Source of the DNA: CAVPDE01 sp963707125
Lineage (GTDB): Bacteria; Desulfobacterota; DSM-4660; Desulfatiglandales; HGW-15
DNA: 64,000 nt
Direction: 5' to 3'
Assembly: GCA_963707125.1 (NCBI GenBank)
Contig: CAVPOU010000018.1
Coordinates: 1 to 64,000 of the forward strand
The translations under genes were made by a program, and so were the position numbers. The notes under the pieces were generated by a model that worked only from the letters and a program-made list of their open reading frames with translations, had not been told where the DNA came from and did no database searches. Below are positions 53,817 through 62,470 of the stretch, piece by piece; position 1 is the first letter of the stretch, and each line of letters begins with the position of its first letter.

Positions 53817-54626
53817 ATGGAGTCAGGCAAATATGTTCTCGGACTTGTTGGAAGTCCTAACCGGGAAGGACGAACAAGTAAGCTGGTATCGGCAGCCTTG
53901 GAGGGTGCTCGCCAACAGGGAGCTTCCACTGAGTTGGTTCACCTGGCTGATCATGTTGTGGCGGCATGCAGGGACTGCCTCCCTTGGGTGTGCAAAGAGA
54001 ATAAAAAGTGTACTTACGAGGATGAGGCCTTCGAATACCTCAGCCAGAAGATTCTGAAGGCCGGAGCACTGGTTCTGGGCACCCCGGTCTACTGGTGGGA
54101 TACCAGTGGAATGGTAAAATACTTGATTCTGAAAATGTTCAGGGTGTATGCGCCCTCAGCTCCGCTCCAGGGAATGCCGGCATTTGGCATCGCCGTGGCA
54201 GGGGGAACTGGCAATGGTCTCGTCTCCGGACTCCGTCCCTTGTACCACTTCTTCCAGGTGATGCAGATGCGAGCCATGGAGCCTCTGCCCGCTACACGCT
54301 TTAACTTCGCCGCAGCGTTTGAGCGCGCGCAGACGCTCGGCGAAAAAATTGCGGAGTTGGCTGGACAACGGGCAGCCTTTAAAAACGTTGAGGAAAGGCT
54401 TTTGTGGTATGACACCCTGCCCTATCTGGGGCTGAGCAGGGCCGCAGAGAGACGTCTGTTGGCTGATCTCACTGTTCAGGCATTGCCGCTGAACGCAGAT
54501 CCCGCGATTGCCAGAGGCCTTGGTCGAGCCGATGCAATGGCAGCCGCCGGCAGCGCACTGGATTCTCTGACTGAAATTGGCCGAGTGTACGATGCCGCAG
54601 CCCAAGCCTTCGTGGAGAAACCCTGA
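53817..54626 (+). CDS. Flavodoxin/NADPH-dependent FMN reductase family protein
   Basis: This 269-residue flavoprotein begins GLVGSPNREGRTSKLVSAAL, the FMN-phosphate loop (GSPNREGRTS) of the NADPH-dependent FMN reductase/iron-sulfur flavoprotein family. ALVLGTPVYWWDTSGMVKYL is the second FMN-binding segment. A Cys-rich patch CRDCLPWVCKENKKCTYEDE follows residue 50 and may bind a metal or a cluster, as in Isf-type proteins, though spacing differs. The C-terminal 100 residues are helical and not recognised. ATG 53817 is preferred over GTG 53814 by its GGAGG site. YgiQ follows 27 bases later. Confidence 0.85.
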   Translation: MESGKYVLGLVGSPNREGRTSKLVSAALEGARQQGASTELVHLADHVVAACRDCLPWVCKENKKCTYEDEAFEYLSQKILKAGALVLGTPVYWWDTSGMVKYLILKMFRVYAPSAPLQGMPAFGIAVAGGTGNGLVSGLRPLYHFFQVMQMRAMEPLPATRFNFAAAFERAQTLGEKIAELAGQRAAFKNVEERLLWYDTLPYLGLSRAAERRLLADLTVQALPLNADPAIARGLGRADAMAAAGSALDSLTEIGRVYDAAAQAFVEKP

Positions 54627-54653
54627 GCCAACTAGCAATCGAATTGAGAGAAC

Positions 54654-56286
54654 ATGTCTTCCTTTGATGTCATTTTTGTCCTTCCCTACCCCTTTTCCGA
54701 CCACCCCTCTTTTCCAGAAGGGATCTTGCGAAAAGCTCTGGAGGTCGAAGGATATCGGGTCGGGATCATTGAAACGCCCTTCTGGCAGGACAAGGAATCC
54801 TTCGCAGCCCTCGGAAAACCGCGACTGTTCTTTGCGGTCATTTCAGGGCCTGTGGATTCCGTCGTGCTGAATTACACTTCGGCACGCAAACGGCGGCGGG
54901 AAGATCTTTATCAGCTTGGGGAAAACGCATACTTCGAAGGATACCCGCCTTCCATCAAATACAAAATCAGACCTGATCGGACCACTATCGTCTTCACGAA
55001 CAGAATCAAAGAGCTTTTTCATGATGTGCCCATCATCATCGGCGGTCTTGAGGCGACCCTACGCTGTTTTGCCCACTATGACTTTCAACAGGACAAAATC
55101 AGGCGTTCGATCCTGCTGGATTCAAGGGCGGATCTATTGGTTACCGGCATGGGGGAGAAACAGCTCGTCAGGATTGCCCGGAGCCTCGAATCCGGAATGC
55201 CGAGCGATACCCTCATGCTGCCCGGAACAGCCGCCGCAACGAATGAATTCCCGGAAGCAAACGATTTCGCGGAACTCCCCTCCTTTGAGGCCATCTTAGA
55301 GGACAGGACAAAACTTCTAGAGGCCTATCTGATCATGGAAAGAGCGTCACTCGAGGGAAAGGGCATCGTGCAGAGACACGCAGACCGCTGCGTGGTGCAG
55401 TATGCAGCTGAAACCTATGACCGCTCTGATCTTGACCATATCTATAATCAGCAATACTCCCGCGCGCATCTGAAAGGGGCCTCTTACTCACCGGCGCTGC
55501 GAATGAATCTTTTCTCCGTCACTTCACACCGCGGCTGTGGAGGCGGATGTTCTTTTTGTTCCATTGAGGTCCATCAAGGGAAAAAAGTCGTTTCCCGCTC
55601 CATGGAATCCATTACCAGAGAAATCCACACTCTGACCCGGCATCCGGAATGGAAAGGCTATATTTCCGACATCGGCGGAGCCACAGCCGAAATGTACGGG
55701 AATGATTGCGAGGCCGAGGGATGTCTGGAACCCTCCTGCCTTTACCCGGAAAGGTGCAGGATGTTTTCTCCGGGAAAAAGATACTTGGAGTTATTGCGAG
55801 AGTGCAGAAAAATACCTGGGGTCAAAAAGATATTCCTGGGCTCCGGCATCCGGTATGACGTGTTGCTAGAAAACCCTGAGTTGCTGGAAGAAATCCTGCT
55901 TTACCACTCCGGCAGATTCCTGCGCATTGCACCCGAGCACACGCAAGACCCTGTTCTGAACCTGATGAGAAAACCACCCTACAAGACTCTGGAATCGTTT
56001 GTCAGCCTCTTCAACTCCATCAACAAGAGACTGAAACGAAAGATTGAGCTTGCGCCCTATCTCATCGTGGGTCATCCCGGGAGAAAAGGGTCGTGACATT
56101 GTAGAGATGAAGAAGAAACTCAAATCCCTGGGAATGAAATCCACTGACGTGCAGATCTTCACCCCCACTCCCGGAAGCCTTTCCACTGCCATGTACTATG
56201 CAGCATGCGATCTTTCCTTCAAATCTATTCCTGTTGAAAAAGCGATCGCCGAATTGTTGGAACGAAAGAGGTTATTGACTTCTTAA
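54654..56286 (+). pseudogene. YgiQ-family radical SAM protein, frameshifted near its end
   Basis: This protein of about 543 residues belongs to the YgiQ group of radical SAM enzymes, with unknown substrate. The N-terminal YgiQ domain starts SFDVIFVLPYPFSDHPSFPE. The 4Fe-4S/SAM motif is SHRGCGGGCSFCSIE (CxxxCxxC, about residue 297). The C-terminal part has FLRIAPEHTQDP and RKIELAPYLIVGHPG. There the first frame stops (TGA 56094-56096), while the next frame continues DIVEMKKKLKSLGMK and QIFTPTPGSLSTAMYYA. One base gained or lost in the GGGAGAAAAGGG run near 56078-56092 restores the gene, so a read error is quite possible. Confidence 0.88.
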
Positions 56287-56426
56287 AAAGTCCTTCCCCA
56301 ATCCCTTTACCATCAGGTCATCGATTCTTCCCTGGATTAGCATCTGTCACTGCACTACCACTATTGACAGTTGGTCAAAATAGGTATATTGTTTCTTTGC
56401 AACACTTGAGATTTTGGAGAAATCCT

Positions 56427-56704
56427 ATGGCTGAGATGAATATCCTGAAGAGCGACAACCGGGGAAGGGTTACCCTGCCTTTCCACTTCCGCTCCGAGCC
56501 TCTTTTTGAATATATTATTGAAGGAGATGCCGATCATCCTCTGACCCGGTTCGCACGGTTAGAAAATACGCGGACATGTCGGATTTGCCCGTTGAAGGAA
56601 CTCTCTCATGAATGGGCCGAGCGTGAAGATGCGGTCAACAAGGACAGGCGACGGGTATTTCTGCTGCTTCTCCGGCCGAGGCTCTTAAGGCCCTCAAAAG
56701 ATAG
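56427..56704 (+). pseudogene. AbrB-type antitoxin remnant
   Basis: The start MAEMNILKSDNRGRVTLP is the swapped-hairpin DNA-binding N-terminus of AbrB/MazE-like antitoxins, with a good GGAGA site before it. The remainder is spread over several frames: YADMSDLPVE, then KELSHEWAEREDAVNKDRRR, then GISAASPAEALKALKR ending at TAG 56704. Joined, it gives a normal antitoxin of about 90 residues. At least three indels are needed, so it is broken even if some are read errors. Confidence 0.65.
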
Positions 56705-56710
56705 GGAACC

Positions 56711-56880
56711 ATGCCTGTTAAAGCCTTCCTTTTAAGCTTCACTTTGAAATTGTTTTTCTGGAGAACTATGCCGGCCTCGGCCTGAAAGAGAAAAAGCCTA
56801 TAGACAAGGCCGTGAAGCTCCTTGTTTCCAACCCTCGGCAAAGTGTTCGTCCCTGCTCACCCCTAAAATCTGATAGGGGA
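56711..56880 (+). pseudogene. RelE/ParE-like toxin remnant
   Basis: From ATG 56711 the frame reads MPVKAFLLSFT and then a shift; the frame from 56740 reads HFEIVFLENYAGLGLKEKKP and IDKAVKLLVSNPRQS, a pattern like the N-terminal half of RelE/ParE-superfamily toxins. The second half is missing. It starts seven bases after the antitoxin remnant, the normal order and spacing for such modules. The pair is dead. Confidence 0.5.
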
Positions 56881-56918
56881 GCGAGCGAGAAAAGACCTAT
56901 CACATACCCCAGAGTATC

Positions 56919-57599
56919 TCATCCAAGAGCGTTAATGTATTGAACCGCTTCTTGATGTGAAATCACATCGCAGTATTTCATCCAGAGATCAAGGAGCGCA
57001 ACTTTGTGAGAGACGCTGATGCGGTCGTAGACACAGTCTTCAACGACGGCCACATCAAAGTTGCGGCTGATCGCATCCACGCATGTGGCCCTGACACAGC
57101 CGCTCGTGGTGCCGCCTGCAACGATGAGGGTGTCCCCTCTCAATTTGATGAGAATACTGAGGAGAGAAGTACCGTAGAAGGCGCTGGCGTAGCTTTTGTC
57201 GACGACAAGATCCCCTTCTTGCGGAGCAATGTCATCGACTATCGAAGTTCCTTTGGTGCCTTCGAGGTACTGGGAAGAATTGCGTACTGCTTTTGCTGCA
57301 AAGCCGTCAAAAGCAATATTCTGTTGAACCTGCCGGGTGTAAAGGATGGGTCGGTTCTTTGATCTGAAAGCGTTAATCAAGGGTTTGAGACGCTCGATGG
57401 CACGCCACGCCGATTCACCGACGCCGGAGGGCCACTCTGCGATCTGTTCAAGAATGGGCTTGTCTGTACCGGCATAATTGTACTGAGGATCGATAATCAC
57501 CAAGGCAGGGTGATCACCGAGGCCACGCGCCTTTCCGTATCCGCCACGTCGGATAACGTCTCGGTCGGTTTGGGTTAGGATATCGTCCCATATATGCAT
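56919..57599 (-). CDS. Isochorismatase-family cysteine hydrolase
   Basis: This 226-residue enzyme is of the isochorismatase/nicotinamidase/N-carbamoylsarcosine amidase superfamily. The catalytic Asp is in ALVIIDPQYNY, the Lys in VDKSYASAFYGTSL and the Cys in GGTTSGCVRATCVDA, so the triad is complete. The DPQYNYAGTDKP start and the ATCVDA block favour an amidase acting on a carbamoyl or amide group rather than isochorismate. It is the last gene of the minus-strand catabolic run, ten bases after the PrpD-family gene, with which it is likely co-transcribed. Confidence 0.88.
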   Translation of the reverse strand: MHIWDDILTQTDRDVIRRGGYGKARGLGDHPALVIIDPQYNYAGTDKPILEQIAEWPSGVGESAWRAIERLKPLINAFRSKNRPILYTRQVQQNIAFDGFAAKAVRNSSQYLEGTKGTSIVDDIAPQEGDLVVDKSYASAFYGTSLLSILIKLRGDTLIVAGGTTSGCVRATCVDAISRNFDVAVVEDCVYDRISVSHKVALLDLWMKYCDVISHQEAVQYINALG

Positions 57600-57608
57600 C
57601 GGATTGAT

Positions 57609-58958
57609 CTACGCAAGGGGCGCGATAAGGGCAGTGACCTGATTGATGTCCTTCACCTTTTCCACACCCATGAGCTGAGAGCGAATCTGCTCGGCTTTTG
57701 CATGGCCCCAAACAGAGTCGGCAAGGGAATAGTATTTTTTCTCCAGGTCTGCAGGGCCGTAAGGATCTTCAAAGTCACCTTTGTTCATGGTCACTTCAGC
57801 TTCCAGCTTCTCACCGCTCTTCAAGGTGACTTTGACCTTTGAGGGCCTTCGTGCCGGCATCATGGCAGTGAGCTTTGGATCTTCTTTTACCTCCACTCTT
57901 TTCGCCAGGGTTTGAACGGCGTCGTTGCGAACGACCTCAGAGTTGAAACAGCTCACATCCGTGCGGCCATGGACGATCAAGGTCGCCACAGCAAAAGGAA
58001 TGGAAAACTTGGCTGCGAGCATATTCTGGGGATTCTGATCGCACAGTTGGGCGGCGAGAGAATAGGTCTCCACATCCACCGCTTCAATTTCATCCGCCTT
58101 CAAGGGTCTTTGCGCCAGAATCTGCTCAAGGGCATCCAGGGTACCATGGTTGTAGCGGCAGCAGGCGTGCATCTTGAAATAGTTGCGAGCGATCTCGAAA
58201 CGTTTTCCCAGATCTTCGGTCATCACCTCTGGGCTGAACGTGTCGGAAACCACGGAGCCGTAAACGGTTTTCAGGCCATCTGCTTCGCCTGTGAAACCCG
58301 ACTGGACCAGTTCATGGGCGAGAATGCCCATGGTGTTGCTCACTCCGGAGTACACGTTCCGGACGGTTCCTCCTTCGAGCATCGTGCGCCTGCTCGTGGC
58401 AAGACCAAGAGAGGAGCTTACATTGATCATCTCCTTCATTGCTGCTTCGCCGTAGCCCATGAGCTTTGCGACGGCGACAGCCGCTCCCACCGTTCCCCAG
58501 GTGCCATGAGGGTGCATGGACATCCTGATTTTGCAAGCGATCCCAATGCGTGTTCCTATTTCGTACCCAAGGACAAGCGCGGTCACAAGGTCGCGGCCCG
58601 ACAGACGCCCATCTTCAGCTATGGCAAGCGCCGCAGGGATGACATGGATGCCAGGGTGGCCACGCCCAAATTGATTGCCTTCATCCAGTTCAAGGAAGGT
58701 GCCTGCCGTGCCGTTGATCAATGCCGCTTTGGAAGGCTCAGTCCGCATTCCCAGTCCAATAAGCGATGCAACCTGCCTGGCTTTAGGATCGACAATCCTC
58801 TCTTTGAGGGCTTTCACTACATCCTCTTGCGCGCCCGCCGCTATGACAGACAGGGAGTCAACAAGGACTTCTTTCGCCCGCAACACGACGTTTTGCGGAA
58901 GGTCATCGAAAGAAGTTCGGCAGACATAGGAGACGATGTGGTCGAGGTAGTTGGTCAT
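57609..58958 (-). CDS. MmgE/PrpD family protein
   Basis: This 449-residue protein belongs to the MmgE/PrpD superfamily (2-methylcitrate dehydratase, iminodisuccinate epimerase, aconitate decarboxylase). Blocks are VLVDSLSVIAAGAQEDVV, FGRGHPGIHVIPAALAIAED, GTWGTVGAAVAVAKLMGYGE and KMHACCRYNHGTLDALEQIL. As it is not beside prpB or prpC, methylcitrate dehydration is not implied; with an amidase and a LIV transporter nearby it more likely acts in breakdown of an imported acid or amide. It is 81 bases after livF. Confidence 0.85.
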   Translation of the reverse strand: MTNYLDHIVSYVCRTSFDDLPQNVVLRAKEVLVDSLSVIAAGAQEDVVKALKERIVDPKARQVASLIGLGMRTEPSKAALINGTAGTFLELDEGNQFGRGHPGIHVIPAALAIAEDGRLSGRDLVTALVLGYEIGTRIGIACKIRMSMHPHGTWGTVGAAVAVAKLMGYGEAAMKEMINVSSSLGLATSRRTMLEGGTVRNVYSGVSNTMGILAHELVQSGFTGEADGLKTVYGSVVSDTFSPEVMTEDLGKRFEIARNYFKMHACCRYNHGTLDALEQILAQRPLKADEIEAVDVETYSLAAQLCDQNPQNMLAAKFSIPFAVATLIVHGRTDVSCFNSEVVRNDAVQTLAKRVEVKEDPKLTAMMPARRPSKVKVTLKSGEKLEAEVTMNKGDFEDPYGPADLEKKYYSLADSVWGHAKAEQIRSQLMGVEKVKDINQVTALIAPLA

Positions 58959-58978
58959 GGTCGTTCTTCCTTTTGTCT

Positions 58979-59038
58979 CACCATTCCATCATTCCGGCTT
59001 TCCAGCACTCCATCACTCCAGTGCTCCACTACTCCATT
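58979..59038. repeat. Short imperfect CCATCACTCC-type repeats
   Basis: The gap between the livF-like and PrpD genes is made of imperfect CCATCATTCC, CACTCCATCACTCCAGTGCT and CCACTACTCC units. Reverse-complemented, the same text occurs at 40308-40343. Confidence 0.6.
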
Positions 59039-59039
59039 C

Positions 59040-59744
59040 TTACAAACCGAGGTACACCTTTTTCACATGGGGGTCGGCAAGGAGATCCCTTCCCTTGCCG
59101 GACAGTGCGATTTTTCCCTGTTCGAGCACAAATCCCCGGGTGGAAAGAGAAAGAGCCTGCGACACATTCTGTTCCACCAGGAGAAGCATGACCCCTTCCC
59201 TGTTGATCTTGTCGATGACGCTGAAAATCTCATCCACCACGATGGGCGCAAGTCCGAGCGACGGTTCATCCAGGATCAGCAATTTAGGCTTGGCCATCAG
59301 CCCTCGTCCGATGGCCAGCATCTGTTGTTCTCCACCCGAGAGCGTACCGCCCCACTGTTTCTTCCGCTTTTCAAGGACAGGGAAAAGGGAAAACACAGCA
59401 GCCATGGTCTCCCGGCGCATGGCTTTGGGACCCTTCAGGTAAGAGCCCATCTCCAGGTTCTCCATCACGGTCAGGGTCGGGAAGATCTTGCGGCCTTCAG
59501 GGACCTGGACCAGCCCCATTTCCACCCGATGAAAGGATTCCACCCTGGTGATATCCTCCTCCATGAACACCACCTGCCCGTTGCTGACAGGGAGAATCCC
59601 TGAAATAGCGCTCACCGTGGTCGTCTTGCCGGCGCCGTTGCTCCCCAGAAGAGAAACGATCTCTTTCTCCTGAATGTCAAAGCTCACTTTGCGCAAGATT
59701 TGGACCTGACCGTAGGAGACGTCTATGTCGTTGACCCTAAGCAA
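59040..59744 (-). CDS. livF: Branched-chain amino acid-type ABC transporter ATP-binding protein LivF
   Basis: This 234-residue ATPase is of the LivF type. Walker A is LLGSNGAGKTTTVSAISGIL, the signature is LSGGEQQMLAIGRGL and Walker B is LLILDEPSLGLAPIVVDEIF, all intact. It energises a HAAT-family importer with LivG. It overlaps livG by 22 bases. HAAT transporters carry branched-chain amino acids but also amides, urea and aromatic acids; the flanking hydrolase, PrpD and FAD enzymes suggest one of the latter. Confidence 0.92.
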   Translation of the reverse strand: MLRVNDIDVSYGQVQILRKVSFDIQEKEIVSLLGSNGAGKTTTVSAISGILPVSNGQVVFMEEDITRVESFHRVEMGLVQVPEGRKIFPTLTVMENLEMGSYLKGPKAMRRETMAAVFSLFPVLEKRKKQWGGTLSGGEQQMLAIGRGLMAKPKLLILDEPSLGLAPIVVDEIFSVIDKINREGVMLLLVEQNVSQALSLSTRGFVLEQGKIALSGKGRDLLADPHVKKVYLGL

Positions 59745-60472
59745 GCATACGCTCCTTTTCCCAGGTAGGCCTCAATGACCCCCGGGTCCTCGCAAACCCT
59801 CTGAGGTTCGCCGTCTGCAATGCAGACCCCATGATTGAGTACAACAATGCGATCACTGACCCCCATGATCACGCGCATGTGATGCTCAATAATAAGAATC
59901 GCGGTTCCGGATTCGTGGATCTTGTGGATAAGCGCCACAATCTCTCCCTGCTCTGTCGGGTTCAGGCCGGCCATGACCTCATCGAGGAGCAACAGCTTGG
60001 GCTTGGTGCCCAGAGCACGGGCAAGCTCCAGTTTTTTTCTGTCCGGGGTGGTCAGGCTGCTTGCAGGCTGCAGGGCCTTCTTCTCAAGCCCCACAAACTG
60101 GAGAATCTCCCACGCCTTTTCTTCAACGTCCTCAACACGGGAAGTGCGGTTGTAACACCCGACGGCCACGTTCTCCAGAGTGGAGAGATGACTGAAAGGT
60201 TTCACAATCTGAAAGGTTCTTGTGATGCCCTGTTTGCAAATCATGTGGGGCGCAAGGCTCACGATGTCCTTGCCTTCGAGTCTTATGGTGCCCTCATCCG
60301 GCTGGAGAAAGCCTGTGATGAGATGGAACAGGGTCGTCTTCCCGGCACCGTTTGGTCCGATGAGTCCAAGGATCTCATTCCCCATCACCTTGAAGGTGAC
60401 ATCGGAAATCGCTTTCAGGCCGCGAAAGGACTTGGACACAGACTGGACTTCGAGAAAGGGCCTGTTCTCCAC
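59723..60472 (-). CDS. livG: Branched-chain amino acid-type ABC transporter ATP-binding protein LivG
   Basis: This 249-residue ATPase is of the LivG type. Walker A is GLIGPNGAGKTTLFHLITGF, the signature region is LTTPDRKKLELARALGTKPK (a variant of LSYGxQR, as is common in LivG-like proteins) and Walker B is LLLLDEVMAGLNPTEQGEIV. The Q-loop is GITRTFQIVKPF. It starts two bases after the livM stop and overlaps livF, so it is translationally coupled on both sides. Confidence 0.92.
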   Translation of the reverse strand: MENRPFLEVQSVSKSFRGLKAISDVTFKVMGNEILGLIGPNGAGKTTLFHLITGFLQPDEGTIRLEGKDIVSLAPHMICKQGITRTFQIVKPFSHLSTLENVAVGCYNRTSRVEDVEEKAWEILQFVGLEKKALQPASSLTTPDRKKLELARALGTKPKLLLLDEVMAGLNPTEQGEIVALIHKIHESGTAILIIEHHMRVIMGVSDRIVVLNHGVCIADGEPQRVCEDPGVIEAYLGKGAYACLGSTT

Positions 60473-60474
60473 CT

Positions 60475-61470
60475 CTAGGACACCCCTTTCTGGAATTTCC
60501 CAACGATCTTCCTGGCCAGGCCGATGAGTCCATCGGGCAGGAACATGATCACGGCCACAAGGATCATGCCGTAGATCATGAGATAGACGCCGCTGTAAGA
60601 CTGAAACGCGAGACGTGTGACCTCCGACAGGGGCGTGAGCACGACGGAGCCAAGAAGCGGGCCAAGAATGGTGCCCGGTCCTCCGATGATCGGCCTAAGC
60701 ATGATCTCAACGGAATTGACGACCCCGAAGGTGGAATCCGGGTCAATGTAGAGCAGATACTGGGCGTAGATCGTGCCGCCGATGGCGGTCATGCCTGCAC
60801 TGATGGCCATGGCCGTCATCTGGGCTCTGAAGGTGTTGACGCCCAGGGCTTCGGCTGCATCATGATCCTCTCTCGCGGCCAGGAAGTAGAGCCCCAGTCG
60901 CGTTCCCTCGAGTCTCCACACGAGATAAATGGAACCCACCATCAGCCAAAGGGTGATGAAATAGAAGGGCTCCTTTTGCATGAACTGCATCAGGCCGGGC
61001 GCATTGCCCTTGAGGGGTATCAGCACCCCGAGGGCGCCTCCCACCGCGCTCCATCCCGTGGCGGTCATGTGGAAGATCTCAGCGAAGGCCAGCATGATGA
61101 GAGCAAAGAACGGACCCTTCAGCCCATAACGGAAGCTCAGAAATCCGATAAAGAGACCCAGGAGAATGCCTGCCCCACAGGAAAAGAAGATTCCAACCCA
61201 GGGGGTCAGGCCGAGACGAACAAACAGGAGGGAAGAGACATAGGCTCCCAAGCCGAAAAACAAGGAGTGGCCGAAAGAGAACTGGCCGGCGTAGCCGCCG
61301 AGCACATTCCAGCCCTGGCCCATGAGGGAGAAGAGAAAGATCATGATCATGATATGGAGAATACTCGGGAAGACCCACGGCAGCACATGGAGCGCCGCCA
61401 GGACAAAAACCACGGCGACCCACGTGTTGCGGCCGAGTTTTCTCTTAAGGTACTCCCTCGTTTCAGCCAT
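60475..61470 (-). CDS. livM: Branched-chain amino acid-type ABC transporter permease LivM
   Basis: This 331-residue permease has nine to ten membrane helices and the LivM blocks VLGGYAGQFSFGHSLFFGLG, AREDHDAAEALGVNTFRAQM (the EAA-like coupling segment), and GTILGPLLGSVVLTPLSEVT. Residues after 310 form a basic cytoplasmic tail. It overlaps livH by eight bases. Confidence 0.92.
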   Translation of the reverse strand: MAETREYLKRKLGRNTWVAVVFVLAALHVLPWVFPSILHIMIMIFLFSLMGQGWNVLGGYAGQFSFGHSLFFGLGAYVSSLLFVRLGLTPWVGIFFSCGAGILLGLFIGFLSFRYGLKGPFFALIMLAFAEIFHMTATGWSAVGGALGVLIPLKGNAPGLMQFMQKEPFYFITLWLMVGSIYLVWRLEGTRLGLYFLAAREDHDAAEALGVNTFRAQMTAMAISAGMTAIGGTIYAQYLLYIDPDSTFGVVNSVEIMLRPIIGGPGTILGPLLGSVVLTPLSEVTRLAFQSYSGVYLMIYGMILVAVIMFLPDGLIGLARKIVGKFQKGVS

Positions 61471-62341
61471 TTTTCCTCCCGAAAAGACCTGCGGGCTTGA
61501 AAAGAAGGATGATGATAAAGATGGTGAAAGAAATGATGGACTTCATCGCGCCGGGCAGAAACATGGCCCCCACGCTGTCTGCGACTCCGATGATCAATCC
61601 GCCCACAAAGGCCCCCAGGATGTTGCCCATGCCGCCCAGCACAACCACGACAAAGGCCGTAATGACAAAGAGCCAGCCCACATAGGGGTACACAGGGATA
61701 AAGGGGGCGATCGCCGCACCGGAAACCCCGGCGCATGCCGCGCCGATACCGAAGGTGATCATGTAAAGACGCCGGATGTTGATCCCCATGAGAAGAGCCC
61801 CCTTGGGCTCTTCGCTTGCCGCGCGAATGGCTTTTCCCAGGTCCGTCCGGGTCAGGACCAGGTAAAGAACTCCTGCAAGGATCATGGCGGAAGCGAAGGC
61901 CAGGAGACGAACCAGGGAGATCGATACATCACCCATGTAAAAGTTCACATCGGCATAGTGTGTCTTGAGGACCCTGTAGTCCGGGGACCAAAGAAAGACC
62001 GCGAGATTCTCCATGAAAAGGGACGCCCCAAGGGTCAAAAGCAACTGGTTGTGTTCCGGCGCATTCAGGATGGGATTGATCAGGAACCTCTGGAAGCATG
62101 CCCCGATGATGAACAAAACGGCCAGGGAGATAAGCATGGAAAGATAGGGATCAATCCGCAAAAGCATGACCGCCCAATAGGACGTATACATGCCCAGCAT
62201 GATAAGGGACCCGTGGGCAAAGTTGACGACCTTCATCACGCCGAAGATGAGCGTCAACCCGATGGCCATCAGGCTGTAAACGCCACCCACAAGCAGCCCA
62301 TTGAGCAGAGAACCGGCAACAAAGGAAAAACTCATGAACAA
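61463..62341 (-). CDS. livH: Branched-chain amino acid-type ABC transporter permease LivH
   Basis: This 292-residue permease has about eight membrane helices. LLVGGVYSLMAIGLTLIFGV and MKVVNFAHGSLIMLGMYTSY are the conserved LivH start, KAIRAASEEPKGALLMGINI is the coupling loop, and VVVLGGMGNILGAFVGGLII lies near the end. Together with LivM it forms the channel. A 129-base gap containing a GC-rich hairpin separates it from the binding-protein gene. Confidence 0.92.
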   Translation of the reverse strand: MFMSFSFVAGSLLNGLLVGGVYSLMAIGLTLIFGVMKVVNFAHGSLIMLGMYTSYWAVMLLRIDPYLSMLISLAVLFIIGACFQRFLINPILNAPEHNQLLLTLGASLFMENLAVFLWSPDYRVLKTHYADVNFYMGDVSISLVRLLAFASAMILAGVLYLVLTRTDLGKAIRAASEEPKGALLMGINIRRLYMITFGIGAACAGVSGAAIAPFIPVYPYVGWLFVITAFVVVVLGGMGNILGAFVGGLIIGVADSVGAMFLPGAMKSIISFTIFIIILLFKPAGLFGRKNG

Positions 62342-62401
62342 AAACCCAGAATACAGGAGTCAGAATACAGTAGACAGTAGACAGTAGCACCCCCACCCTA
62401 C

Positions 62402-62424
62402 CCCTCCCCCGTCAAGGGGGAGGG
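62402..62424. repeat. GC-rich palindromic repeat
   Basis: CCCTCCCCC and GGGGGAGGG pair perfectly around GTCAA. The hairpin lies between the binding-protein and permease genes and may lower expression of the downstream transporter genes relative to the binding protein, as REP-type hairpins often do. Short ACAGTAGACAGTAG repeats precede it at about 62367-62386. Confidence 0.75.
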
Positions 62425-62470
62425 AAGTGCGGTTCAAACGGAGGGAGGGAGGCCACAGGAATGGTTCATA

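Noticed and set aside
57912..59603. 563-codon open frame on the plus strand
   Set aside because: It lies antisense to the PrpD-family and livF genes and has no recognisable domain; the minus-strand genes carry complete family motifs.
61322..62380. 352-codon open frame on the plus strand
   Set aside because: It is antisense to livM and livH; the highly charged Lys/Asp/His sequence is the complement of hydrophobic permease codons.
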